Source: Alteromonadaceae bacterium Bs31 | GTDB taxonomy: Bacteria > Pseudomonadota > Gammaproteobacteria > Pseudomonadales > Cellvibrionaceae | Direction of reading: 5' to 3' | Assembly: GCA_900177435.1 (NCBI GenBank) | Contig: FXAI01000001.1 | Location: 415,663 to 479,662 of the forward strand | Length of the DNA: 64,000 nt | Shown here: piece after piece, positions 1 through 8,645 of the stretch | How the letters are laid out: every line of letters starts with the position of its first letter | Position numbering within the stretch: position 1 is the first letter of the stretch | Notes under the pieces: generated by a model | Database searches by the model: none | Told to the model about the DNA's origin: nothing | What the model saw: the letters and a program-made list of their open reading frames with translations, nothing else | Made by a program: the position numbers and the translations under genes

Positions 1-71
1 GTTTGCCAGGAGCAAACACGGTAAGCCCATGGATGGGCAGTATTCCGCAAGTTTGCCAGGAGCAAACACGG
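1..71 (+). repeat. 50-bp-period hairpin repeat, variant type (window edge)
   Basis: A 21-base sequence at 1-21 recurs exactly at 51-71, giving a 50-bp period. Each copy folds as GTTTGC-CAGGA-GCAAAC, a perfect 6-bp stem with a 5-base loop. Between the copies lies CCCATGGATGGG (26-37), which matches the CCCAGGGATGGG block of the arrays at 13790 and 37811. Fifteen of the first 18 positions of the unit agree, although the stem bases differ. The array is cut by the window edge. By analogy with the other arrays, a plus-strand gene should end just before position 1. A third small hairpin, GCTCAG-TAAAG-CTGAGC, follows at about 82-98. Confidence 0.7.
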
Positions 72-139
72 GTTTTTCGGGGCTCAGTAAAGCTGAGCAT
101 TGTAATGGGCAATTTGCAGGCGGTCATCTAACAGCGTTT

Positions 140-535
140 ATGAGTACGGTTGCTGATTTTAATGATAGTTATGAGCGTGTGATTGCGCGCGACTACGATG
201 CTTTTTTTAAAGCGTTTTACCAACATTTTGAAGCCAGTTCCCCAGAGATACGGAATCTGTTCGCTCTTAGCCCACAAAGCAGACGATATGAAATGCTTGA
301 ATCTTCCATTCTTGTGTTGATGGATTACTCCATAAACCATGTGGTTGGCGAAGAGTTAGAGCGCTTAGCGCACTACCACGCGCATCTCGGCGCGCACAGC
401 ACTATGTTTGATCAATGGCTGGAGTCCCTAATAGCAACACTCAAGTCTCTGGACCCCACCTTTAGCTTTGACGAGGAGGTGTCTTGGCGGCATTTACTGG
501 GGCCTGGGCTAAAATACCTCAAGACCTATATTTAA
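140..535 (+). CDS. Single-domain bacterial globin
   Basis: A 131-residue all-helical heme protein of the globin family, probably cytoplasmic, binding O2 or NO. The segment around LAHYHAHLG aligns with the F-helix of flavohemoglobins and would place the proximal heme ligand at His80. An aromatic-rich A/B helix region (FFKAFYQHF) and a C-terminal H-helix (WRHLLGPGLKYLK) complete the fold. I chose ATG 140 because the upstream extension to 29 translates the repeat array. No reductase domain is attached, unlike Hmp. The gene converges on the MOSC gene and overlaps its 3' end by 17 bases. NO or nitrite-related chemistry is plausible given nirBD nearby, but that is inference. The distal-pocket residues were not assigned. 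Confidence 0.72.
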   Translation: MSTVADFNDSYERVIARDYDAFFKAFYQHFEASSPEIRNLFALSPQSRRYEMLESSILVLMDYSINHVVGEELERLAHYHAHLGAHSTMFDQWLESLIATLKSLDPTFSFDEEVSWRHLLGPGLKYLKTYI

Positions 536-1388
536 TCTCCACTTTCAGTTGGTCACCCAGCTTTAATACTTTCTGTGTTGTCACACCGCTCACCACGGCA
601 TTCATTCCGAAAGCAGGCGCCTTGGGGTTGCTTGGCATAGGGTTAATTGCTGTAAGTTGGCCGAAGGGTACTGCGTCTGGCAGGCGCTGTGCGGTATCGG
701 GGTCGATGGTTATTACCGAGCAGCGCTGACAGGGATCTACCAACTTGAAGCTCAGGCCGGATTGCTTGTGACTCAGGCTGACAACGTGCTGTTCTGCGAA
801 ACCAGGCAAGCCACTAAAGACGATATTTGGGCGAAAGTGTCTGATATCGACTTCAGGTAATTCTTGCAGGCGTAAAGAAAGATTAAGTGCGTGAAGTGAC
901 AGCGCATTGCAAATAAGAAAGGGGGCTGCATCTGCGAAGAAACTGGCATTGGCGCCAAACCGTTCCGGTTTGCCGGGGAGCCTGCTGCCACGTTTATCAA
1001 AATAAGCGAGTTTGAGCTGCTTATCCGCATGCAGTGCTTTCGTCAGCCACTGATTCACCTCTTCTGCGGCCAGCAGAGCAGGGGCGTGATCCTTCCAGAT
1101 GTGAGTTTCGATGGATTGAGCGGATAAACGGGGGTGTTTGACTTCACAGGCGGGTAAGTTCAGCTTCTGATCCCGAAGCCTTAGAGTGATGCCGTCCGGC
1201 CCTGATTCTGCCTGGAGCAGCGACATTCTTGGCAGGCTGCGTTGACTGACAAAGGTGCCCGCTTCATCTACGATAATCCACTCTCTGTCGCCTGCAATTC
1301 CTTTATTGCCGATAGTTGCCTGTTGCAGAGGAATGCCTTCGCAGGATTTTATGGGGTAAAAATAGAGGCCTGTGATGGTTACGTACAC
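519..1388 (-). CDS. MOSC-domain protein (YcbX-like)
   Basis: A 289-residue protein with an N-terminal MOSC beta-barrel domain (ITGLYFYPIKSCEG at 5-18) followed by a C-terminal MOSC domain. The characteristic PC-x-RC-x-V-x-x-ID signature places Cys220 and Cys223 near the molybdenum-cofactor site. Relatives such as YcbX reduce N-hydroxylated compounds with molybdenum cofactor, and this one would be cytoplasmic. No ferredoxin domain is present at the C-terminus, so it is shorter than E. coli YcbX. Translation appears to begin at GTG 1388, preceded by AGGGA at suitable spacing. It sits 8 bp downstream of the DUF1244 gene and is probably co-transcribed with it. The substrate is unknown. Confidence 0.8.
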   Translation of the reverse strand: MYVTITGLYFYPIKSCEGIPLQQATIGNKGIAGDREWIIVDEAGTFVSQRSLPRMSLLQAESGPDGITLRLRDQKLNLPACEVKHPRLSAQSIETHIWKDHAPALLAAEEVNQWLTKALHADKQLKLAYFDKRGSRLPGKPERFGANASFFADAAPFLICNALSLHALNLSLRLQELPEVDIRHFRPNIVFSGLPGFAEQHVVSLSHKQSGLSFKLVDPCQRCSVITIDPDTAQRLPDAVPFGQLTAINPMPSNPKAPAFGMNAVVSGVTTQKVLKLGDQLKVEIKYRS

Positions 1389-1396
1389 TGTATTCC

Positions 1397-1699
1397 CTAT
1401 GAGTGCTTTTGTTTGAATACCTTCATTTGTTCCGGGGTCGCTGGAGTTTGATATTTTTCTTTCCAGTCAGTATAGGGGATGCCATATATTCGTTCCCTTG
1501 CCTGCTCGTAATCTACGTCCATGCCTTCGGATTGCGCCGCAGTAACATACCATTTTGCCAGGCAATTGCGACAAAAACTGGCTAAATTCATCAGCTCAAT
1601 ATTCTGTACTTCTTTGTGGGCGTCCAAGTGCTCCAGCAAACGCTTGAAAACAGCGGCTTCAATTTTTGTTTCTTTGTGGCTTTTGTCGTTGTCGTTCAT
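1397..1699 (-). CDS. DUF1244 family protein
   Basis: A 100-residue small cytoplasmic protein recognised by the DUF1244 signature SFCRNCLAKWY (residues 41-51) with the following acidic segment and IYGIPYTDWKEKY. The paired cysteines Cys43 and Cys46 resemble a metal or redox site, but no biochemical role is established for the family. ATG 1699 was chosen over the longer frame (to 1846) because GGGAAAGAG lies just upstream and family members are about this length. It precedes the MOSC gene by 8 bp on the same strand, so the two probably form an operon. Confidence 0.82.
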   Translation of the reverse strand: MNDNDKSHKETKIEAAVFKRLLEHLDAHKEVQNIELMNLASFCRNCLAKWYVTAAQSEGMDVDYEQARERIYGIPYTDWKEKYQTPATPEQMKVFKQKHS

Positions 1700-2152
1700 G
1701 TCTCTTTCCCTCATCTCACTGTTTAGGTGCTTGTCTTTTTGGCCAAGCTTGAAGGGTGCCGATTCTATCCGCCCTTTACACAACATAGAACCGCTAAGCA
1801 CACGAGGTAAATATCGAACAAGCGTTCCCGTATCATAATAGTGCATTACCTGGCTAAAAAACGCCCTTCTGGAAAACTGTAAATAATAAATTTGTTTTTT
1901 TGTGTTTTATTTGTGTGCTTAAAGGCACCAATAGTGTGCCTTTTGTCTGATGGCAAACCCGGTTGGCTGATGAAAAAAATTGGATAGAGGCGCGTTAACA
2001 TTTTGAAAAATAAGGATAAAAATAGTTGTGAATCGCTGGATTTCGTATTGGTACCAAAGTTGCAAAGAGGGTTGTGCTAGCCCAATTGCTATTCCTCCGA
2101 TGACGCTATTGGTCTGGTGCAAGATCTATCAACATTGACGGGTGAATATTTG
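1700..2152. other. Intergenic region between the DUF1244 and cobA-nirBD operons
   Basis: About 450 bp of divergent upstream sequence with no credible gene. It is AT-rich around 1880-1920 and contains one strong hairpin (1921-1943). It presumably carries the promoters of both flanking operons. I saw no convincing CTGT-N8-ACAG or FNR-type TTGAT-N4-ATCAA site by eye. Confidence 0.5.
1921..1943 (+). promoter_or_regulatory. Leader hairpin upstream of cobA-nirBD (possible attenuator)
   Basis: AAAGGCAC and GTGCCTTT form a perfect 8-bp stem around CAATAGT, followed by a short run of four T. It lies about 210 bp before cobA and no gene ends just upstream on the plus strand. It could therefore be a conditional terminator in a leader, as known for NasR/ANTAR-controlled nitrate assimilation operons, or a plain structural element. 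The role is inference. Confidence 0.4.
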
Positions 2153-2944
2153 ATGTCCCGAATAAAAAAGGCAGCCAGAGCTGCTGCGGGTAAAGTCTGG
2201 TTAGTTGGTGCAGGTCCGGGTGATCCGGATTTGTTGACGCTCAAGGCGCTACGAACTTTGGAAGGCGCTGATTTAATTTTGTTCGACAACCTTGTTAGCC
2301 CGGGTATTAGAGCGCTATTTCCAAAAGCTGTTCCGGCATTCTATGTGGGTAAGCGCAAAGGAGATCACAGCATTGCCCAGCAGGACCTAAACGCGCTGTT
2401 GGTTCAAAAGGCTCGCGAGGGCCTGCATGTGGTGCGTTTAAAAGGTGGTGATCCTTTTGTATTTGGAAGAGGTGGCGAGGAAATGCAGTCACTGATTGAA
2501 TGCGGTGTAGAGGTTGAAGTCGTTCCTGGAATTACATCAGCCTCGGCTTGCAGCAGCCAGGCGGGTATTCCCTTAACACACCGTGGATTGTCTCAGGGCT
2601 GTACTTTTGTAACCGCTTCTGCGGAATCTTCACTTAAGGTCGATTGGGCGAGCCTGGCTCAACTCAAGCACACTGTGGTGTTCTACATGGGGGTGAGTCG
2701 CGCAGCGACGATTCAGAACAACCTTACCGCCAAGGGTATGTGTGGTGACACACCTGTAGCGATAATTGAGAACGGTTGTCGACCCGGACAACGGGACATT
2801 ATTGGCACACTCGACAGTCTGGTTTCATTAATCGAAGTCAATCAGGTTCAATCGCCGGCGCTTATTGTTATTGGCGAAGTTGTGAGTCTTTCATCCGTAC
2901 TTAAGCCTTTTGGTTTACCCGAATTTGAACAAAGCTGTGCCTAG
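2153..2944 (+). CDS. cobA: Uroporphyrinogen-III C-methyltransferase (SUMT)
   Basis: This 263-residue enzyme methylates uroporphyrinogen III at C2 and C7 with S-adenosylmethionine, giving precorrin-2 for siroheme. The family motifs are clear: VWLVGAGPGDPDLLTLKA (15-32), the SAM-site loop RLKGGDPFVFGRGGEE (95-110) and VVPGITSASA (123-132). It is the stand-alone SUMT type without the CysG dehydrogenase/ferrochelatase half. I chose ATG 2153 (MSRIKKA) because homologous sequence starts soon after it. The gene ends 29 bp before nirB, so siroheme supply is coupled to the siroheme enzyme. The last two siroheme steps must be encoded elsewhere. Confidence 0.93.
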   Translation: MSRIKKAARAAAGKVWLVGAGPGDPDLLTLKALRTLEGADLILFDNLVSPGIRALFPKAVPAFYVGKRKGDHSIAQQDLNALLVQKAREGLHVVRLKGGDPFVFGRGGEEMQSLIECGVEVEVVPGITSASACSSQAGIPLTHRGLSQGCTFVTASAESSLKVDWASLAQLKHTVVFYMGVSRAATIQNNLTAKGMCGDTPVAIIENGCRPGQRDIIGTLDSLVSLIEVNQVQSPALIVIGEVVSLSSVLKPFGLPEFEQSCA

Positions 2945-2973
2945 GCTTGGCAAAAGTTCCTCGAGGAATATTT

Positions 2974-5523
2974 ATGAGTAGTGAAAAAATTGTAGTTGTT
3001 GGTAATGGTATGGTTGGTCATAAACTTATCGACAACCTGATACAGCACGAAGAAGCGGATCAATTCGAGCTTATTACTTTTTCTGAGGAGCCGCGCCTCG
3101 CCTACGATCGTGTGCAGCTAAGCAGCTATTTTGCCGGTGCAAGTGCAGAAGACCTCATGATGACTTCGGAGAGCTATTACCAGGAAAATGGGGTTAACTA
3201 TATTCTCAATGACAAGGTTATTGAGGTAAAAGTAGCGGAAAATAAAGTAATAACAGCAAGTGGAAGAGAAGAAAGCTATGACAAGCTTGTATTGGCCACG
3301 GGTTCCTTTCCTTTTGTTCCTCCTATCCCCGGCAAGGATCAAGACCATTGTTTGGTCTATCGCACCATAGAAGATTTGGAAGCAATGACCGCTTCAGCCA
3401 AGGAAAGTAAAATTGGCGTTGTGGTTGGCGGTGGTTTACTGGGTTTGGAAGCCGCAAACGCGCTAAAGAATCTTGGCCTTGAGGTGCATGTCGTTGAATT
3501 TGCGCCTCGCCTCATGGCAGTGCAGCTCGATGAGGGAGGGGGTGAACTGCTACGTAAAAAAATTACCGACCTGGGTGTAAGTATTCATACCTCTAAAAAT
3601 ACCAAAGAAATTGTTGCCGGTGAATCTTCTCGTTATCGCATGAATTTTGCCGATGGTGAGTATCTGGAAACTGACATGGTTTTATTCTCAGCGGGTATTC
3701 GCCCGCAAGATGAACTCGCTCGTCAGTGTGGTTTGCAGATGGGTGAGCGAGGGGGAATAGTTATTAATAATTATTGCCAGACCTCGGTGGACAACATATA
3801 CGCAGTGGGCGAATGTGCCTTATGGGATGGCAAAATATACGGCCTAGTTGCACCGGGCTACACGATGGCAAAAGTGGCTGTCTCTCATATTTCCGGTGGC
3901 GATCAGGAGTTTAAGGGTGCTGATATGAGCACCAAATTGAAATTGCTGGGTGTGGATGTGGCAAGTATTGGTGATGCGCAAGGCCGCACGCCAGGGTGTT
4001 TAAGTTTTGTGTATCAAGACGGAGTAAACGAGGTATACAAGCGCATTATTATTTCTGAAGATAAAACCCGATTACTTGGGGCGGTGTTAGTGGGCGAGGT
4101 TGAAGCCTATGGCACCTTGCAACAGATGTGTGTAAATGAAATGGATTTACCGGAAAATCCGGAAGCACTGATTATTCCTTCCATTGATGGGGATGAGGGC
4201 GCTGGTGGGGTGGGGGTTGATGCGCTTCCTGATTCTGCGCATATTTGTACCTGTCATGATGTCACCAAAGGTCAAATTTGTTCAGCAGTTCAAGATGGTG
4301 CCAGCACCATTGGCGATATTAAAGCCAGCACCAGAGCGGGTACTGGATGCGGTGGTTGTGTAGCACTTGCTACTCAGGTAATGAACTGTGAATTAAGTAA
4401 GCTGGGTGTGGAAGTTAATACCGATATTTGTGAGCACTTCGCGCACACTCGTCAGGAGATATATCACATTGTTCGGGTAGAAAAAATTAAGACTTTTGAC
4501 GAGCTGCTGGAAAAGCACGGCAAGGGTATGGGCTGCGATATTTGTAAGCCGACTATTGGCTCTATTCTCGCTAGTTGCTGGAACGATTATGTGCTTAAAG
4601 AAGAGCATGCAGCCCTTCAGGATACTAACGATTACTTTATGGCAAATATGCAAAAAAATGGAACTTACTCCATTGTTCCTCGTATTGCTGCTGGAGAGAT
4701 AACACCCGAAAAATTAATCGTTTTGGGGCAGGTGGCTAAGGAGTACAAGCTTTATACCAAAATTACCGGTGGGCAGCGCATCGATTTGTTCGGCGCTCAA
4801 CAGCACGAACTACCCCTTATCTGGAAAGAGCTTATTGATGCCGGCTTTGAAACAGGCCACGCTTACGGCAAATCTGTTCGTACCGTAAAATCTTGTGTTG
4901 GGAGTACCTGGTGTCGTTACGGTGTGTTAGATAGTGTTGGTATGGCGATTCATATTGAAGATCGCTACAAGGGTTTGCGTTCGCCACACAAATTAAAATT
5001 TGCTGTTTCTGGTTGTACCCGTGAATGTGCGGAAGCTCAGAGTAAGGATATCGGCGTAATTGCAACTGAAAATGGCTGGAGCCTTTATGTTTGTGGAAAC
5101 GGAGGGATGAAACCTCGCCACGCGGATTTATTTGCTTCTGGCCTCGATGACCAAATGCTAATTACATTAATTGATCGCATATTAATGTTCTACATAAGAA
5201 CAGCGGATCGCCTGCAGCGTACATCTGTGTGGATGGATAATTTGGACGGCGGCCTGGAATACCTTAAAGACGTTGTGATTCGAGATAGCCTGAAGGTGTG
5301 CAGTGAGCTCGAGTCTGATATGGCTCATATTGTTAGCACTTACCAGTGTGAGTGGAAGACAACAGTGGAAGACCCAGACAAGCTCAAGCGATTCCGTACT
5401 TTTGTCAACAGTAACGAAAAAGACAATACCGTTGTATTCGTGGAAGAGCGTAAGCAAATTCGCCCAGCAAATAAAGATGAGTTGGTGCGCTTTGTGGAAA
5501 GCGCAGAGCCCGAGCTGGTTTAG
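2974..5523 (+). CDS. nirB: Nitrite reductase (NADH) large subunit
   Basis: An 849-residue cytoplasmic flavo-siroheme enzyme reducing nitrite to ammonium with NAD(P)H. The N-terminal FAD/NAD oxidoreductase shows GNGMVG (10-15) and a second Rossmann motif GVVVGGGLLGLEAA (148-161). A BFD-like [2Fe-2S] domain has Cys425, Cys427, Cys459 and Cys462. The C-terminal siroheme/[4Fe-4S] domain has Cys641, Cys647, Cys681 and Cys685 in the usual C-x5-C and C-x3-C pairs. A further Cys pair at 521/524 lies in GCDICKPTIGS. ATG 2974 is preceded by GAGGAA. All key residues seem present and the length is normal. It lies between cobA and nirD in one operon. No nitrate reductase or nitrite transporter is in the window. 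Confidence 0.95.
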   Translation: MSSEKIVVVGNGMVGHKLIDNLIQHEEADQFELITFSEEPRLAYDRVQLSSYFAGASAEDLMMTSESYYQENGVNYILNDKVIEVKVAENKVITASGREESYDKLVLATGSFPFVPPIPGKDQDHCLVYRTIEDLEAMTASAKESKIGVVVGGGLLGLEAANALKNLGLEVHVVEFAPRLMAVQLDEGGGELLRKKITDLGVSIHTSKNTKEIVAGESSRYRMNFADGEYLETDMVLFSAGIRPQDELARQCGLQMGERGGIVINNYCQTSVDNIYAVGECALWDGKIYGLVAPGYTMAKVAVSHISGGDQEFKGADMSTKLKLLGVDVASIGDAQGRTPGCLSFVYQDGVNEVYKRIIISEDKTRLLGAVLVGEVEAYGTLQQMCVNEMDLPENPEALIIPSIDGDEGAGGVGVDALPDSAHICTCHDVTKGQICSAVQDGASTIGDIKASTRAGTGCGGCVALATQVMNCELSKLGVEVNTDICEHFAHTRQEIYHIVRVEKIKTFDELLEKHGKGMGCDICKPTIGSILASCWNDYVLKEEHAALQDTNDYFMANMQKNGTYSIVPRIAAGEITPEKLIVLGQVAKEYKLYTKITGGQRIDLFGAQQHELPLIWKELIDAGFETGHAYGKSVRTVKSCVGSTWCRYGVLDSVGMAIHIEDRYKGLRSPHKLKFAVSGCTRECAEAQSKDIGVIATENGWSLYVCGNGGMKPRHADLFASGLDDQMLITLIDRILMFYIRTADRLQRTSVWMDNLDGGLEYLKDVVIRDSLKVCSELESDMAHIVSTYQCEWKTTVEDPDKLKRFRTFVNSNEKDNTVVFVEERKQIRPANKDELVRFVESAEPELV

Positions 5524-5532
5524 GAGAAAGCT

Positions 5533-5871
5533 ATGAGTAGTGATGAGTTACAGTGGATTTCCGTTTGTGAGGCAGATGAACTGTCTCCTTTGTTGGGTGT
5601 GCGAGCGCTTTTGGATCAGCAGCAGATTGCACTGTTTAATGTGAAAGGTGAGCTGTACGCAATTGATGCGATAGACCCCTTTACGGATGCAGCAGTGCTT
5701 TCTCGTGGGATAGTCGGCGACATTAAAAATCAGGTTGTTGTTGCTTCACCCATTTACAAGCAACATTTTAGTCTGGCTTCCGGTATTTGTTTGGAAGATG
5801 AGAGTGTGTCTGTAAAAACCTATCCTGTTCGTGAGAAAGATGGAAAAATTCAGCTGGGGAAAAAGTGCTAA
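5533..5871 (+). CDS. nirD: Nitrite reductase (NADH) small subunit
   Basis: A 112-residue Rieske-fold subunit of the NirBD complex. As usual for NirD, the Cys-His pairs that bind the Rieske cluster are missing: the expected sites read DAIDPFTDAAVLSRG and SPIYKQHFSLASGIC. It therefore has a structural rather than electron-transfer role. It starts 9 bp after nirB with GGAGAAAGCT before the ATG and closes the operon. The next gene is convergent. Confidence 0.93.
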   Translation: MSSDELQWISVCEADELSPLLGVRALLDQQQIALFNVKGELYAIDAIDPFTDAAVLSRGIVGDIKNQVVVASPIYKQHFSLASGICLEDESVSVKTYPVREKDGKIQLGKKC

Positions 5872-6023
5872 GCCTTATTCCTCAGATGGTTGTTCTGTAT
5901 TTTACGACATCCCTCTTGGCAGCGGTGAATATAGCTCTATAGCCCACCTGGGCGCAGTGCTTGTATTGCCGCCGGCCGATTTCAATAATAGTTCTACAAA
6001 AGTGCGTTGTATTGGCTGCTAGT

Positions 6024-7337
6024 TTATACGCCAAAGCGTGCTGAAGCTTGGTGTTCATCCAGCTCAAAATCAAATACCCAACCTTGTTTGTCGGCAATTT
6101 TTTTCACCAGTGTCAGGCCGAGGCCAAAGCTTCCTGTTACCAATGCCTCAGCTGCATCCTGTGCTTTGGGTGAGTCATAGCTGTATGAGTGGCTGGTGTT
6201 AATGATTTGAATCTGAGATGCAGACTGAGCGACAATCTTAATTTCGCCATCACAGCAATGCTGGAATGCATTTCGAATCAGGTTATCTAAAACAATATAG
6301 GCGAGAGCTTTTTCAATTTCGCAGTTTTCAAGTAAATCGATATCCAGGCTTATTTTTATTTGTCTGCCGTCATTGAGGTTTTTGTTTTCATCAATGATTT
6401 CAGTAACCAGTGCTTTTAAGTCGGTACTCTGCTTGTTGGGCGCGGAATAGTTTTCTATCGCTAGCCAAAGGATGGCTTCGGTGACGGATTTCATCGTGTC
6501 TCCGGCCCGACGAATTCGTTGAACCAGGTTGTCGATGTTGTCGTTGCCCACTTTACGTTTGTGTTCCAGAACATCCAGTGCATTGCGAATTATCGCAATG
6601 GGGGTGCGCAGCTCGTGGCTGGCATTGCGTAGAAACTGCCTTTCTCTTTCGTTGTACTGATGAATTCGTTGCAGGGCGTTGTATAGGCTTTCGGCCATTT
6701 GCCCAATTTCGTCGGATTTTAAATTGGAAGGAAGTCTACCTGGCGGGCTTGATTGGTCCAGGTTGTCAATCCATTGGGACAGGCTGCTGATGGGTTTTAA
6801 GGAGCGGGCGATAGTGGTTTTAAAAACCAGTAACATCATAATTACCAGCACACCACCGGCGATGGCGAGTAGCTTGAATTTATGCCAGACCTTATCAGCA
6901 ACTTCATCACTGACGGTGATATTGTAGTAAATGAAAAACCTTTCTGGCGTGCTGTATAGATTTGCCACCAGCAGGTGATGGTGAGATTCCAGGCCGGTTT
7001 TTTTCTCAAAACGATAGAGTAAGCCTTCTTCCTGGGGCCCGAACTTTTTCAGTTTATGGCGGGGAAATATGGAGACGATATTCTCAGGCAGGTTTTTCTC
7101 GCCAATATAGCCTTTTAAGGTCTGGGTATTGGGAAGAGGGGTGTTCTTGTCTTTCTTGTAGGCCTCTTGAAACAGATGTGCTTCCTGCCACACTATTCCG
7201 TGGGTTGCGTCTGCAAGACCCCATTCGTACAGCATTGCCAGCATGGTTGTATAAAACGAAACGAGCAGTATTGAAAAAACCAGAACGATTTTGCCAATAC
7301 GTGCTCGCAGAGAGTAGTGGCACTTAGGTGTTATCAC
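6024..7337 (-). CDS. Two-component sensor histidine kinase
   Basis: A 437-residue inner-membrane kinase. TM1 is about residues 14-36, a periplasmic sensor of about 115 residues follows, and TM2 is about 155-174. After a HAMP-like linker comes the HisKA box FLRNASHELRTPIAII with phospho-acceptor His241. The C-terminal ATPase has LVLDNLIRNAFQH-type N-box and SFGLGLTLVKKIADKQG G-box segments. The start codon is GTG 7337, inside the response-regulator gene, with a 14-bp overlap that indicates translational coupling. The periplasmic domain matches nothing I recognise, so the stimulus is unknown. It converges on nirD but nothing shows that it regulates nirBD. Confidence 0.88.
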   Translation of the reverse strand: MITPKCHYSLRARIGKIVLVFSILLVSFYTTMLAMLYEWGLADATHGIVWQEAHLFQEAYKKDKNTPLPNTQTLKGYIGEKNLPENIVSIFPRHKLKKFGPQEEGLLYRFEKKTGLESHHHLLVANLYSTPERFFIYYNITVSDEVADKVWHKFKLLAIAGGVLVIMMLLVFKTTIARSLKPISSLSQWIDNLDQSSPPGRLPSNLKSDEIGQMAESLYNALQRIHQYNERERQFLRNASHELRTPIAIIRNALDVLEHKRKVGNDNIDNLVQRIRRAGDTMKSVTEAILWLAIENYSAPNKQSTDLKALVTEIIDENKNLNDGRQIKISLDIDLLENCEIEKALAYIVLDNLIRNAFQHCCDGEIKIVAQSASQIQIINTSHSYSYDSPKAQDAAEALVTGSFGLGLTLVKKIADKQGWVFDFELDEHQASARFGV

Positions 7338-7992
7338 GTAGTGCTACTCCAACGCCTCTCAGTGTATGAATGAGGGGAAACTCAAAGGGCTTATCAACCA
7401 GCTTCCTTAAAGTGTAGAGGTGAGACTTCAAGGCCTCCGAATCAGGCGGGCTATCCTTCCATAATACGTTTTCCAGCTCAAAACGAGACATCACTCGCGG
7501 GCTCGCTTGAATCAGTGCTACCAGCAGCTTCCAGCAGGCTGGGGACAAGTCAACGGGTTTACCCGAGCGCGTAGCCTGGTGGTTGTCCAAATTAACTTCG
7601 AGATCGGCGACTTTAAGAATCGAGCCGTTGGTAGTTTTGCGCTTGGTAATGGCGCGAATTCGGGCGGCCAGTTCTGGTAAGTCAAAGGGTTTTACCAGAT
7701 AGTCGTCTGCGCCTGCCTCAAAACCCGCTAGTTTATCGTCGAGGGTGTCGCGAGCGGTAAGCATGATTACGGGGGCGTTATTGCCATGCTCGCGCAGTGT
7801 TTTACACAGGCTCAGGCCGTCTAACCCGGGCATCATAATGTCCAGTATCATCGCGTCGTAAGTGTTGTCTCTGCAAAGCTCAAGGGCGTGATCGCCACGC
7901 TCTGCATAGTCACAGTCAAAGTCCTGCATTTCGAGATAGTCGAGCACGTTGGCTGCTAAATCCCGGTTGTCTTCTACGAGTAGCACAATCAT
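7324..7992 (-). CDS. OmpR-family response regulator
   Basis: A 222-residue regulator with a receiver domain (1-120) and a winged-helix DNA-binding domain (about 125-220). The acidic pocket (E7, D8), phospho-acceptor Asp51 in LDIMMPGLDG, the Thr in LTARD and the Lys in YLVKPFDLPEL are all present. GGAGGG precedes ATG 7992. It overlaps the kinase gene, which it presumably serves as cognate partner. The rhodanese gene ends 92 bp upstream on the same strand, so a longer transcript including the ArsR-rhodanese pair is possible. Confidence 0.92.
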   Translation of the reverse strand: MIVLLVEDNRDLAANVLDYLEMQDFDCDYAERGDHALELCRDNTYDAMILDIMMPGLDGLSLCKTLREHGNNAPVIMLTARDTLDDKLAGFEAGADDYLVKPFDLPELAARIRAITKRKTTNGSILKVADLEVNLDNHQATRSGKPVDLSPACWKLLVALIQASPRVMSRFELENVLWKDSPPDSEALKSHLYTLRKLVDKPFEFPLIHTLRGVGVALRDNT

Positions 7993-8084
7993 TGGTTTTT
8001 CCCTCCATTCGCGGAGTATACCGCAAGGCCCGAACGCTAGTTGACCTTGGTTTGACGCTGGCAGAGTTGCTGCCGGCGCTTGGC

Positions 8085-8621
8085 TTATTGGTTCCAGGGC
8101 AGGCGAGCGAGTACAAAAGCCAGACCGCAGCGGTCGGTTATACCGGCAAATACCAAACCGCCGCCAACAAAGGCTGAGAGGGCGTAGAAGAGTGGGCTTG
8201 AGAGAGAGCCAAGAATCACACCCGCCAGTATCACAAGGCCGGCTGCAATGCGCACCTGTCTCTCAAGTGACATCGCTTTGCGCTCACCTGCGACTACTGG
8301 GCCGCCGCAGGCCTTAATACCCGAGAGGCCGTCTTCGATAACCACCCATTCCACGTTTTTCAGGCCGGCAAGCTTACGCGCAGCAGCTTCAGCTCTTATG
8401 CCACTTTGGCACAGCAAGTAAATGCTGTTGTCGGGGCTAGCTGTTTTTGGCAGGTACTGGGCGACGCTTTCGGCGTTTAATCGTTGAAGCGGCAGATAAA
8501 CGCTCCCGGGCAGATACTGCCGTTGGCATTCTGCCGGTGTACGGATATCAATTATGGTTTTATTGCTGTTGCTTTTACGCGCGCTGACAAAGTCAGCAGC
8601 GCTGATTCTAGAAATACTCAT
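8085..8621 (-). CDS. Rhodanese-like domain / DUF2892 membrane protein (YgaP-like)
   Basis: A 178-residue membrane-anchored sulfurtransferase. The N-terminal rhodanese domain (1-105) carries the active-site loop CQSGIRAEA with Cys71. The C-terminal 60 residues (RQVRIAAGLVILAGVILGS... and YALSAFVGGGLVFAGITD) form two membrane helices of the DUF2892 type. This matches the architecture of E. coli YgaP, which sits in the inner membrane with the rhodanese domain in the cytoplasm. It follows the ArsR gene by 24 bp, as ygaP follows ygaV. The expected role is handling of persulfide or H2S-derived sulfane sulfur. Confidence 0.88.
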   Translation of the reverse strand: MSISRISAADFVSARKSNSNKTIIDIRTPAECQRQYLPGSVYLPLQRLNAESVAQYLPKTASPDNSIYLLCQSGIRAEAAARKLAGLKNVEWVVIEDGLSGIKACGGPVVAGERKAMSLERQVRIAAGLVILAGVILGSLSSPLFYALSAFVGGGLVFAGITDRCGLAFVLARLPWNQ

Positions 8622-8645
8622 AAATAATCAATACTAATGGAGGGC

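Noticed and set aside
1-71. CRISPR-like pair of 21-bp repeats with 29-bp spacer
   Set aside because: Only two copies, repeat too short, and the spacer contains a block shared with the arrays at 13790 and 37811, so it is part of a tandem unit. No cas gene is present.
5831-6022. 63-codon frame overlapping the end of nirD
   Set aside because: It overlaps a certain gene, lacks a ribosome site and shows no protein-like composition.
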